This document shows, one piece after another, positions 23,604-31,007 of a DNA stretch of 42,671 nt. The notes below the pieces were generated by a model. It saw nothing but the letters and a program-made list of their open reading frames with translations. It ran no database searches and was not told where the DNA came from. How positions within the stretch are numbered: the first letter of the stretch is position 1; every line of letters starts with the position of its first letter. The DNA lies in NCBI GenBank assembly GCA_017478855.1, contig JAFVCX010000109.1:1-42671 (forward strand). Direction: 5' to 3'. Source of the DNA: Muribaculaceae bacterium (GTDB taxonomy: Bacteria > Bacteroidota > Bacteroidia > Bacteroidales > Muribaculaceae). Position numbers and translations under genes: made by a program.

Positions 23604-24782
23604 TCACTTTTTGCCGTACAAAACCCAGTCAAGGACACGGCGGTTTGCCTCATCAACCTTACTTTGGTCAAAATCAATGTAGATGTCAGTAACAGTATTA
23701 TTGCCATGTCCGAGCGCATGAGCGATTGTGTCACGAGGAATGTCCAACGAGGCGGCAATAGTCGCCCACGAGTGACGCGCCCAATACGTTGATATTTCGG
23801 GAAATAGTGGATCATATTCTTTCTTGCCACCCAATCCGCTACGCTTGACCGGCCCTATAAGCTTCAGCGCACGGTTCATTCGTTTGGTGAAGTCCTTGTA
23901 ATCCTTGTAGCGGTCGAGAATGTCGAGCATCCATTTCTCGCCACGATACTTGTTAATGATTTCAAGGGCTTCCGGCTCAACCTTTATAGAATAAAGGCGA
24001 TTCGTTTTGGCTCGATAGAAGTTGATACGTCCCTCGCAATCAACCTCTTTGAGGTTGCACAAGTCGATAGCGTTAATGCCCAAAAGCATAAACATCAACT
24101 TGAACATATCGAGGTACTTCTGCGCATGGGGCTCGCAGGGAAAGTTGAACAACTTGCGCAAATCCTCAACTTTCAGATTGCGCTTGCGAGTGGCAACGTT
24201 GCGGATAGAAAAACGACGGAAAGGGTAGAACGTAGTCACCTCATCATCAAGAGCTTCGTTAAACACCGCACGAATATTACGAAGATGAATATTACGAGCA
24301 TTGCGCGATGGCGATTGTGATACCATATAGTTATCAAAGGAAACGAGCCATTCCTTTGTGATGTCCTCGAACGCAAGTTGTTCGAGTTTCTCTCCGGCAT
24401 ACCCACGCATACGCTTATATGTTTCCATATAAATGCGGCGAGTGCTGCCTGACTTACTCTCAGTGAAAGCCAAGTAACGCGCTGCAAACAAGTTCTTGTT
24501 GCGCTGCTTTTGCTCACGTTCCTCTACCTTTTCGGGATTGAGTTTGCGTTCAATTTCATTCTTGATGTCGTTTGCCGTCATAGACAGCAATACTCCATTA
24601 TCCGCAAGAATGAAAAGTGTACGCTCCACTTGCTGACGAACACCCATTATATAGATGTTCAACAGTTGTTGCTCCGGGTGATTGACAACGATTGAGTGCT
24701 CTGCATCCCATTGGGTAGGGAACAAGCGAGCAGTTGTGGAAATGTACGAAGTCTTGTCACGGTGACCGATTGCCACCTTCAA
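23604..24782 (-). CDS. int: Tyrosine recombinase (site-specific integrase)
   Basis: This 392-residue enzyme catalyses insertion and excision of the element. An arm-binding-like N-terminal domain (1-95) precedes a SAM-like core-binding domain (about 98-195) and a catalytic domain (205-392). Visible catalytic residues are Lys259, Arg336 (in WARHSW), His359 (LGHG) and nucleophile Tyr368. The first Arg of the family is replaced: the GxR position reads Gly235-Ile-Asn237. The His of HxxR is Tyr333. Both changes occur in Bacteroidales integrases; IntDOT also lacks the first Arg. The gene points away from tRNA-Pro and lies 282 nt from it. The start at 24782 is followed upstream by an inverted repeat (24790-24811). 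Confidence 0.93.
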   Translation of the reverse strand: MKVAIGHRDKTSYISTTARLFPTQWDAEHSIVVNHPEQQLLNIYIMGVRQQVERTLFILADNGVLLSMTANDIKNEIERKLNPEKVEEREQKQRNKNLFAARYLAFTESKSGSTRRIYMETYKRMRGYAGEKLEQLAFEDITKEWLVSFDNYMVSQSPSRNARNIHLRNIRAVFNEALDDEVTTFYPFRRFSIRNVATRKRNLKVEDLRKLFNFPCEPHAQKYLDMFKLMFMLLGINAIDLCNLKEVDCEGRINFYRAKTNRLYSIKVEPEALEIINKYRGEKWMLDILDRYKDYKDFTKRMNRALKLIGPVKRSGLGGKKEYDPLFPEISTYWARHSWATIAASLDIPRDTIAHALGHGNNTVTDIYIDFDQSKVDEANRRVLDWVLYGKK

Positions 24783-25064
24783 GATCGAGGGAGAACCCTG
24801 TTATGTTCTCCGAGTGTCAAGAAAGAATTTTGCTTTCGCCATAAAAATCGGTTGACCTACTTTGCAAAATCTTTCAACTTTTTCATTTGCCCAACCTTGT
24901 ACGTACAAGGTGATGTACAAGGTAATGTACAAGGTAAATAGGGAAAAAGGTTGAAAAATGATGAAAAATTGTGCGTTTTAGTCGTTTTTTTTTACGGCAT
25001 TTACACAAAAAAGAAAGGGTGATAAATCAGCTAACTGCTTATTTACCAACCTTTTCTCTTTCAG
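24783..25064. other. Gap between integrase and tRNA-Pro, with probable recombination signals
   Basis: It holds GGAGAAC (24790-24796) with GTTCTCC (24805-24811) just upstream of the integrase start. A perfect 18 bp palindrome (24894-24911) and three 12 bp repeats (24903-24938) lie further on. No gene was found. The integrase promoter was not identified with confidence. Confidence 0.5.
24894..24938. repeat. Palindrome plus three 12 bp repeats, candidate arm sites
   Basis: ACCTTGTAC and GTACAAGGT form a perfect palindrome at 24894-24911. The right half continues as GTACAAGGTGAT, GTACAAGGTAAT and GTACAAGGTAAA (24903-24914, 24915-24926, 24927-24938). They lie between the integrase and the tRNA attachment site, where lambda-type arm or excisionase sites are expected. 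Confidence 0.6.
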
Positions 25065-25110
25065 TCGGGATGACTAGATTCGAACTAGCGACCCCACGCC
25101 CCCCAGACGC
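25065..25110. other. Inferred right attachment site in the 3' half of tRNA-Pro
   Basis: Phage and integrative-element recombinases of this class often cross over in the T-arm or anticodon arm of a tRNA and restore its 3' end. The integrase gene abuts this tRNA 3' end. The matching left copy is outside the window, so the core cannot be delimited. Confidence 0.45.
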
Positions 25111-25139
25111 GTACTCTAACCGGACTGAGCTACATCCCG
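25065..25139 (-). tRNA. tRNA-Pro, anticodon GGG
   Basis: Read on the minus strand, a 75 nt cloverleaf forms. The acceptor CGGGATG pairs with CATCCCG. The D-arm is GCTC with GAGT, the anticodon loop is CTGGGGG (anticodon GGG), and the T-arm is CTAG with loop TTCGAAT and CTAG. The discriminator is A, and CCA is not encoded. The first pair C-G is normal for bacterial tRNA-Pro. Its 3' end faces the integrase, which marks it as the likely integration target. Confidence 0.95.
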
Positions 25140-25233
25140 AACTGTGCTTCGTGGTTTGTTACCCGAAAAGCGCTGCAAAGTTAATGCCTTTTTGTGAACC
25201 GTGCAAGTTTTTCTTTGAAAATTTTTTCAATAA

Positions 25234-25265
25234 AAAAGGGGCCGACATGCGGTTCGACCCCTTTT
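25234..25265 (-). terminator. Terminator of the aldolase gene
   Basis: AAAAGGGG and CGA face TCG and CCCCTTTT with one mismatch, giving an 11-12 pair stem with A/T runs on both sides. It lies 20 nt past the aldolase stop, between that gene and tRNA-Pro. Confidence 0.8.
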
Positions 25266-25284
25266 AAAGGTGTTGCTCAGAGGT

Positions 25285-26286
25285 TTACTCTGCTTTTCCG
25301 TCGCTTCCGAGCACTTCGATGATTTTGTGCTTGTAGAGGCGTTCCATCTCGTCGCGTGCCGGTCCGCAGTACTTGCGCGGGTCGAACTCGCCGGGCTTGT
25401 CGTTGAAGACTTTACGCACGGCTGCGGTGAAGGCCAGGCGGCTGTCGCTATCGATGTTGATTTTGCACACAGCGCTCTTGGCAGCTTTGCGCAGTTGCTC
25501 CTCGGGGATGCCCACTGCATCGGGCAGCTTGCCTCCGTTTTCGTTGATGATGTCAACGTACTCTTGGGGCACCGACGACGAGCCGTGAAGCACGATGGGG
25601 AAGCCGGGCAGTTTCTCCATGATGGCGTCGAGCACATCGAATGCGAGGGGCGGCGGCACGAGCTTGCCGGTCTGCGGGTCGCGTGTGCACTGCTCGGGCT
25701 TGAACTTGTAAGCTCCGTGGCTGGTGCCGATGGAGATGGCCAGCGAGTCGCATCCGGTGCGAGTGGCGAAGTCGATGACCTCCTCGGGCTTGGTGTAGTG
25801 CGACTCTTCGGCCTGCACTTCGTCCTCTACGCCTGCCAGCACGCCGAGTTCGGCCTCGACGGTGACATCAAACTGGTGAGCGTACTCCACCACTTGGCGT
25901 GTGAGTGCGATGTTCTCCTCGTAGGGGAGGGAAGAACCGTCAATCATGACGCTGGAGAATCCGAAGTCGACGCAGCTCTTGCACAGCTCGAAGCTGTTGC
26001 CGTGGTCGAGGTGGAGTGCGATTTGCGGATTTTCCCATCCCAGTTCCTTGGCGTACTCGACGGCTCCCTGAGCCATGTAGCGCAGCAGCGTTTGGTTGGC
26101 ATACGTGCGTGCGCCGCTTGAAACTTGCAGGATGACGGGCGACTTGGTTTCGGCTGCAGCCTTGATGATGGCTTGCAGCTGCTCCATGTTGTTGAAGTTG
26201 AAAGCGGGGATGGCGTATCCTCCGTTGATGGCTTTTTTGAACATCTCGCGGGTGTTCACCAGGCCTAATTCTTTAAAACTTACCAT
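25285..26286 (-). CDS. fba: Class II fructose-1,6-bisphosphate aldolase
   Basis: The enzyme interconverts fructose-1,6-bisphosphate with dihydroxyacetone phosphate and glyceraldehyde-3-phosphate in cytosolic glycolysis and gluconeogenesis. The 333-residue protein shows the class II (zinc) signatures: LHLDHGNSFE with the catalytic Asp and zinc His (about 91-100), VEAELGVLAG, ISIGTSHGAYK with a second zinc His, and VLHGSSSVP with the third. NINIDSDSR-like sequence (KINIDSDSR) near residue 277 contacts substrate phosphate. Length is normal for the longer bacteroidete form. It is monocistronic with its own -7 box (26330-26337) and terminator. It is the first host gene beyond the integrated element. 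Confidence 0.96.
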   Translation of the reverse strand: MVSFKELGLVNTREMFKKAINGGYAIPAFNFNNMEQLQAIIKAAAETKSPVILQVSSGARTYANQTLLRYMAQGAVEYAKELGWENPQIALHLDHGNSFELCKSCVDFGFSSVMIDGSSLPYEENIALTRQVVEYAHQFDVTVEAELGVLAGVEDEVQAEESHYTKPEEVIDFATRTGCDSLAISIGTSHGAYKFKPEQCTRDPQTGKLVPPPLAFDVLDAIMEKLPGFPIVLHGSSSVPQEYVDIINENGGKLPDAVGIPEEQLRKAAKSAVCKINIDSDSRLAFTAAVRKVFNDKPGEFDPRKYCGPARDEMERLYKHKIIEVLGSDGKAE

Positions 26287-26329
26287 TTTGTTACGAGTTA
26301 GTAGTTAAAAATGTCTTTCTTTCCAAATG

Positions 26330-26337
26330 CAAAGATA
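26330..26337 (-). promoter_or_regulatory. -7 box of the aldolase promoter
   Basis: Minus-strand TATCTTTG, followed by C, lies 43 nt before the start codon at 26286. It is an exact TAnnTTTG match. Confidence 0.7.
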
Positions 26338-26429
26338 CAAAAAATCGTTCAAGTTGGTGTAAGATTTTTTAGTTAATCAGGTTAATGGAAGTTAAAGGGG
26401 CTTGGTGGCCGGTGGCGAGCGGCATGGTG

Positions 26430-26834
26430 TCAGGTCTCGGTGTGGGCGGGCAGCAAGCCGGCGATTTCGGTGCGGTCATAATTGCCGAACCACTCGCGCA
26501 GCTTTTCTTCGGCGCGCCGCTCGATGTCGGGGGTGATGTGTGTGCTCACCGAATAAATCACCCATGCCAGCATGGCGAAGTCGTCGGAGAATCCGAGGCC
26601 CATGATGGCGTCGGGCAGCAGGTCGGTGGGCAGGATAAAATAGCCCAACGCTCCATAGATTTTCAGTTTTTCTTTGCGCGGGATGGATGGGTCGAGCGCC
26701 ATGTAGTAGAGTATGAGCGCCACATACACCACCTTGATGCCGGCCTTGCGGCTCATTTTTTTGAGTTTGTTCCACAATGCCGATTCGTCGAAATACTGAC
26801 GATAGGCATCGAAGTCGATGATTCTCTTTTCCAT
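26430..26834 (-). CDS. DUF1232 (YkvA-like) membrane-associated protein
   Basis: This 134-residue protein has the DUF1232 core: a hydrophobic helix (VVYVALILYYMAL, about 35-48), then GALGYFILPTDLLPD (62-76) and a second hydrophobic helix AMLAWVIYSV. The motif YFILP-x-D-x-LPD is characteristic. The family is widespread and has no established function; proximity to membranes is inferred from the two hydrophobic segments. It is a lone gene on the minus strand with a 143 nt gap to the aldolase. Confidence 0.88.
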   Translation of the reverse strand: MEKRIIDFDAYRQYFDESALWNKLKKMSRKAGIKVVYVALILYYMALDPSIPRKEKLKIYGALGYFILPTDLLPDAIMGLGFSDDFAMLAWVIYSVSTHITPDIERRAEEKLREWFGNYDRTEIAGLLPAHTET

Positions 26835-26948
26835 GCTTGTGGTTGGTTAGTGACTAATTGCAGAACTATGCGGTGCAAATCTTGTGCCAAAGCCCATGTG
26901 CCGGCCTGTCGCCGCCCGGTCATGCCACACATGTCGCCGTGCGGGAAA

Positions 26949-27061
26949 GAAAAAGCCGCGGCGATTCACATCGTGGCGGCAATTCTATCTGTTTACTTAC
27001 TATCCTTCTTGCTAATAAGAAGTGGCTACGTTAAGGAGTATATTCAACTAATAACTCATTC
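26949..27061 (-). ncRNA. Candidate small RNA on the minus strand
   Basis: On the minus strand, TAATTTTG (27068-27075) is an exact -7 match. About 85 nt downstream a GC-rich hairpin (26971-26980 with 26955-26965, one mismatch) runs into a T-rich tract (26949-26954). Nothing between them encodes a convincing protein. No RNA family is recognised. The alternative is a decayed gene with its terminator left behind. Confidence 0.35.
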
Positions 27062-27067
27062 ACGATG

Positions 27068-27075
27068 CAAAATTA
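27068..27075 (-). promoter_or_regulatory. Minus-strand -7 box for the candidate small RNA
   Basis: Minus-strand TAATTTTG fits TAnnTTTG. It lies about 88 nt upstream of a minus-strand terminator. No -33 element was confirmed. Confidence 0.35.
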
Positions 27076-27271
27076 GAGTCCATTGCATGTTGTCACAATC
27101 GCTATTTTTAGGTATAAATGATGTGGTGCATCATTATTTTGTGGGATTTGATGCCGGTTGCATCTATTTACTTCGGTTGGGCGGCCTTTTATAAGTGTTC
27201 CATTTTGCCTAAATTGTAGTCCTATATTTCCAGCGCTATAAAGATGAATGTCAGAAAAAGAGTTTTTTGGC

Positions 27272-27279
27272 TATCTTTG
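27272..27279 (+). promoter_or_regulatory. -7 box of the export operon
   Basis: TATCTTTG, followed by C, lies 21 nt before the TolC-family start codon at 27301. No TTTG was found at the -33 position. Confidence 0.65.
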
Positions 27280-27300
27280 CAATAAATTTGGTTAACAACA

Positions 27301-28737
27301 ATGAAACGAACCATTTGCACATTATTACTAATAAGTGGCATGACCGTTTCGGCGCTTGCTCAAGGCACCGTCTCGCTCGACTCATGTCGGGCCATGGCCC
27401 TGCGTAACAATAAGGAACTGCGTCAAGCCGAGGCAAAGATAGAAGTGGCTCATCATCAGCATGCCACCGCCCAGGCGGCTTACAAGCCGACCATCGACCT
27501 GGAGGCGACCTATCTGTACAATGCCCGTAACTTGTCGCTGGTGGAAAGCGACCAGTTATTGCCCACCAAGACGTTCAATCCCAAAACGGGCACTTACGAC
27601 TTCAACTTGGTGACCGATCCTCAAACCGGCTACCCCGTGCAGGTAAACGGTCAGGTGGTGCCCGCTCAGGTGGCGCTGCTGCCGAAAGATGCCTTGACCT
27701 ACAACATTCACCATGTGATGGCCGGTGCCCTCACCATCACCCAGCCTTTGTATATGGGCGGAAAAATCAAGGCGATGAATGAGATAACCAGCCGTGCCGA
27801 GGAGTTGGCCCGCGCCATGAGCCAGAACAAAGCCGATGACATTATCTATGACGTCGACGTGGCCTACTGGCAAGTGGTGTCGCTCGTTGCCAAACAGAAG
27901 TTGGCGAAGAGCTATGTGGACCTTGTGGAACGTCTTGACAATGATGTCAAGGCCATGCAGCAGCAAGGCGTGGCCACCAAGGCCAATGTTCTGAATGTGG
28001 ATGTGAAACTCAATGAGGCCCAGGTGGACCTTACCCGTGTGAACAATGGCGTGGTGCTGGCCCGGATGTTGCTGGCGCAGCGCTGCGGCTTGCCTGTGAA
28101 CACCACGTTTACCCTGGCCGATGAGAACCGCGATGAAGTGGGCACAGGCCTTCTTGTTGCAAAAACCGACATGAACACTGTGCTGGCCCGCCGTCACGAT
28201 ATTCGTGCGTTGGAGCTGGCTACCGAGATTTATGACCAAAAGGCCCGTGTGGAGCGTGCCGCGATGATGCCGACGCTGGCCGCCATGGCATCGGTGTATG
28301 TGACCAACCCGAATTCATTCAACGGTTTCAAGAACCGCTTCAACGGGTCGTTTGCTGTGGGCGCCGTGTTGAAAGTGCCCATTTGGCACTGGGGCGGCCT
28401 AAGCAGTAAATACAAGGCCGCTTTGGCCGAAGCGCGCATCAAGCGTTTGGAGCTGGATGACGCCCGCGACAAAATCAACTTGCAGGTGCAGCAAGCCACG
28501 TTCCGTTACGACGAGGCTTTGAAGACCTATGCCATGACCAAAGCCAATCTGGCCAAGGCCGATGAGAACCTGCGCATCGCAGGCGTGGCGTTTAAAGAAG
28601 GCGTGGCCACCGTCGACGAGGTGACAGCCGCCCAAACGGCTTGGCTCAAGGCCAACAGCGAGAAAATTGACGCCGAAATCGATGTCCGTCTGTGCGACAC
28701 CTATCTGTCGAAAGTCACCGGCCTTATGAGTTATTGA
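27301..28737 (+). CDS. TolC-family outer-membrane efflux protein
   Basis: This 478-residue protein has a signal peptide (residues 1-20, ending ALAQ) followed by duplicated helical hairpins of the outer-membrane efflux family. The strongest matches are the first repeat (LDSCRAMALRNNKELRQAEAKI) and the second (ATEIYDQKARVERAAMMPTL), given here in outline. An insertion at about 80-130 is rich in Thr, Pro and Gln and lies where outer-membrane strands are expected. It forms the trimeric exit duct of the tripartite exporter encoded by the next three genes, which are spaced 34-58 nt apart or overlap. The exported substrate is unknown. Confidence 0.92.
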   Translation: MKRTICTLLLISGMTVSALAQGTVSLDSCRAMALRNNKELRQAEAKIEVAHHQHATAQAAYKPTIDLEATYLYNARNLSLVESDQLLPTKTFNPKTGTYDFNLVTDPQTGYPVQVNGQVVPAQVALLPKDALTYNIHHVMAGALTITQPLYMGGKIKAMNEITSRAEELARAMSQNKADDIIYDVDVAYWQVVSLVAKQKLAKSYVDLVERLDNDVKAMQQQGVATKANVLNVDVKLNEAQVDLTRVNNGVVLARMLLAQRCGLPVNTTFTLADENRDEVGTGLLVAKTDMNTVLARRHDIRALELATEIYDQKARVERAAMMPTLAAMASVYVTNPNSFNGFKNRFNGSFAVGAVLKVPIWHWGGLSSKYKAALAEARIKRLELDDARDKINLQVQQATFRYDEALKTYAMTKANLAKADENLRIAGVAFKEGVATVDEVTAAQTAWLKANSEKIDAEIDVRLCDTYLSKVTGLMSY

Positions 28738-28771
28738 GAAAAACATCAGCATCAAATAAAAACCACAAGAT

Positions 28772-29779
28772 ATGGAAACTGAAGAACAAAAAACCATCAT
28801 CAAGAAAAAAGACAAAGCTTTGCTGGCGGCGCTGGCAGTGTTTGCCATCGTGATGGCCGGTATTGGCATTGTGGGGATTCTGCTCATCAAGGCTCCCGAT
28901 ACCACCACACAAGGTCAGGCCGATTGCGACGCTGTGCGTGTGAGCGGCAAGCTGCCCGGCAGGGTCGAGGCTATCTATGTGAAAGCCGGCGACACCGTTC
29001 ACAAGGGCGACACGCTGGCCAAGGTCTATTCCTCGACAGTAGATGCCAAGCTCTATCAGGCCCAGGCCATGCAGCAGGCCGCCAACTCCCAGGAGCAGAA
29101 GGCCGAGCGCGGCACCCGCGACGAGTTGAAGAAAGGCGCCTACAACGTGTGGCAACAAGCGCTGGCCGCTCAGACCATCGCACAAAAGACCTTCACCCGC
29201 ATGCAAAATCTTTACGATCAGGGAGTGGTCACCGAGCAGAAGCGCGACGAGGCCCGTGCTGCCCTCGATGCCGCCACTGCCCAGGCTCAGGCAGCCAAGA
29301 GCCAGTACGACATGGCCGTGCGCGGTGCTCAGCAAGAAGACAAGACCGCGGCCCGCTCGATGGCCAATGCCGCCCACGGCTCGGTGATGGAGGTGCAGTC
29401 GCTGCTTGAGGACCAGTATCTGCTGGCTCCGTGCGACGGCGAGGTGAGCGAGATTTACCCCCAAGAGGGTGAACTGGTGGCCATGGGCACTCCCATCATG
29501 TCGATTTCCCGACTCGACGACATGTGGGTGTCGTTCAGTGTGCGCGAGGAGAAACTCAAAGACCTTCCGATGGGCAAGGAGGTGAAAGTGACCATTCCGG
29601 CCCTGGACAACAAAGAGACCCAGATGGAGGTGTACTATATCCACGACATGGGAAGCTATGCTGTGTGGCAGGCCACCAAGGCCTACGGCGGCTACGACAG
29701 CAAGACTTTCGAGGTGAAGATGCGCCCCAAGGAGAAGGTGGAAAATCTGCGTCCCGGCATGTCGGTGCTGCTCAAGTGA
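28772..29779 (+). CDS. HlyD/EmrA-type periplasmic adaptor protein
   Basis: This 335-residue membrane-fusion protein links inner-membrane transporter and TolC duct. A short cytosolic start (KKKDK) precedes a single membrane helix (about 13-35). A lipoyl half-motif (GKLPGRVEAIYVKAGDTVHKGD, outline, about 53-75) follows, then a long alpha-helical hairpin (90-205) rich in Ala and Gln, and the second lipoyl half (LLAPCDGEVSEIYPQEGE). A beta-barrel domain ends the protein (about 240-335). All are in the usual order. It is the second gene of the export operon. Confidence 0.93.
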   Translation: METEEQKTIIKKKDKALLAALAVFAIVMAGIGIVGILLIKAPDTTTQGQADCDAVRVSGKLPGRVEAIYVKAGDTVHKGDTLAKVYSSTVDAKLYQAQAMQQAANSQEQKAERGTRDELKKGAYNVWQQALAAQTIAQKTFTRMQNLYDQGVVTEQKRDEARAALDAATAQAQAAKSQYDMAVRGAQQEDKTAARSMANAAHGSVMEVQSLLEDQYLLAPCDGEVSEIYPQEGELVAMGTPIMSISRLDDMWVSFSVREEKLKDLPMGKEVKVTIPALDNKETQMEVYYIHDMGSYAVWQATKAYGGYDSKTFEVKMRPKEKVENLRPGMSVLLK

Positions 29780-29837
29780 GCCCGCATGAAGGCAGGGATT
29801 GCCGCCATATAGTAAATTTGTGAAGAAATAATCAACA

Positions 29838-31007
29838 TTGACGATAAGAGATTACATACGCGAGTCATTCAAACGTGGGTTTGTGCAGATAGTGCGCCGC
29901 CCCATGTATGTGCTCATGATGCTTATCATGCCCGTTGTGGGGGCTTTGTTCCTGCTCAGCCTGATGGAGCAGGGTGCCATTCGCCAGGTGCCGGTGGGCA
30001 TTGTGGACTTGGACCAGAGCAGCATGTCGCGTCAGCTGGGCCGTACCCTCAAGGCATTTCCCCAGGTGAACGTGTGCCGTGACTACAAAGACTTCACCAC
30101 AGCCCGTGCCGCGGTGCAGCGTGGTGAAATCATGGGTTTCTATCTCATTCCGCCTGAACTTGAGGATCGCGCATTGGGCGGCCGCCAGCCTGTGGTGAGT
30201 TACTATGTGAACTATGCCTACATCGCTGCCGCGTCGATGCAGTTCAAGGGCTTCAAGACCATCTCGTTGCTGGCCAATGGCGGCATCGCCCAAGTGGCGC
30301 TTCGCAAGGTGGGGCTGCGCCCCGAGGCCATCAGTTCAACGTTGCAGCCTTATGTGGCCCACACCTATTCCCCGGGCAACCCCTGGCTCAACTATAATTA
30401 TTACTTGTGCCTGTCGTTTGTGCCATGCTTCTTTGCGCTGTTTGTGCTGCTGGTGACCGCATTCTCGTTAGGAACCGAGTTCAAGAGCGGATTCTGCACC
30501 CAGTGGCTGCGCGCGGCCGGTGGCAACATGGTGCTTGCCCTCACCGGCAAGTTGCTGCCCCAGACGGTGATTTTCACTGCCGTGGGTTGGTTCATCCAGT
30601 GGCTCATGTACTGCGTGTTCCACTTGCCGCTCAATTGCAACCCGTGGCACATGCTGCTGGCGATGCCCCTGTTTGTCATGGCCAATCAAGGGTTTGCCGT
30701 CACCATGTTTTGCATCACCCCCAATTTCCGCTACGGCTCCACGTTGTGTTCGCTCATGGGCATGCTGTCCTTCTCATTCTGCGCGTTCTCGCTTCCCGAG
30801 GAGGCCATGTATCCGTGGGTGCAGTCGCTGGGCTACACCGTTCCCACGAAGTATTATTTCCTGTTGTCGATTGACCAGGCGTTGAACGGCATCAGCCTGT
30901 ACTATTCACGAGTGTATTATGCGATGTTGGGATTGTTTATCCTGTTGCCGCTGCTCTTGTCGTGGCGACTGAAGAATGAATGTAAAAATCCTGTGTATGT
31001 CCCGTAG
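29838..31007 (+). CDS. ABC-2 type transporter permease, first copy
   Basis: This 389-residue permease has one N-terminal membrane helix (about 23-43), a large periplasmic domain (about 45-185) and five or six C-terminal helices. The helices lie from about 195 to 385 and include the FVPCFFALFVLLVTAFSLG segment. That plan fits the YhhJ/DrrB-like ABC-2 family. The reading frame begins at TTG 29838; no in-frame ATG lies close by, and the N-terminus from there matches the family. It requires an ATPase that is not encoded in this operon. It pairs with the next gene, which overlaps its end. Confidence 0.88.
   Translation: MTIRDYIRESFKRGFVQIVRRPMYVLMMLIMPVVGALFLLSLMEQGAIRQVPVGIVDLDQSSMSRQLGRTLKAFPQVNVCRDYKDFTTARAAVQRGEIMGFYLIPPELEDRALGGRQPVVSYYVNYAYIAAASMQFKGFKTISLLANGGIAQVALRKVGLRPEAISSTLQPYVAHTYSPGNPWLNYNYYLCLSFVPCFFALFVLLVTAFSLGTEFKSGFCTQWLRAAGGNMVLALTGKLLPQTVIFTAVGWFIQWLMYCVFHLPLNCNPWHMLLAMPLFVMANQGFAVTMFCITPNFRYGSTLCSLMGMLSFSFCAFSLPEEAMYPWVQSLGYTVPTKYYFLLSIDQALNGISLYYSRVYYAMLGLFILLPLLLSWRLKNECKNPVYVP

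Larger units (their letters stand above)
1..25110. mobile_element. Integrated phage-like element (left end outside window)
   Basis: The stretch holds a large terminase, a TP901-type tape measure protein, a tail-associated protein and a tyrosine recombinase whose gene abuts the 3' end of tRNA-Pro. That is the usual layout of a prophage integrated into a tRNA gene. Accessory cargo includes a restriction-modification island and palindromic repeats. Portal, capsid, protease and lysis genes are not seen, so the element either continues to the left or is incomplete. The right boundary is inferred to lie within the tRNA 3' half. The left att copy is outside the window, so the exact ends cannot be given. 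Confidence 0.85.
26835..27300. other. 466 nt gap with a candidate minus-strand small RNA and the tolC promoter
   Basis: No coding sequence is supported. A minus-strand -7 box (27068-27075) and a minus-strand terminator hairpin (26949-26980) bracket about 110 nt. A plus-strand -7 box (27272-27279) serves the export operon. Confidence 0.5.

Noticed and set aside
23418-23792. Possible 124-residue membrane protein with a Leu-Ile-Gly-Thr repeat
   Set aside because: The periodic peptide comes from the 12 bp DNA repeats, and the frame runs into the integrase gene antisense.
23481-24938. CRISPR array
   Set aside because: Units are 12 bp, contiguous and without spacers, and no cas genes are present.
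26385-27194. A 269-residue plus-strand frame
   Set aside because: It is antisense to the DUF1232 gene over half its length and covers the promoter/terminator-rich gap after it.
28724-29644. A 306-residue minus-strand frame opposite the HlyD gene
   Set aside because: It is the shadow of a well-supported adaptor gene, with His- and Leu-rich composition.
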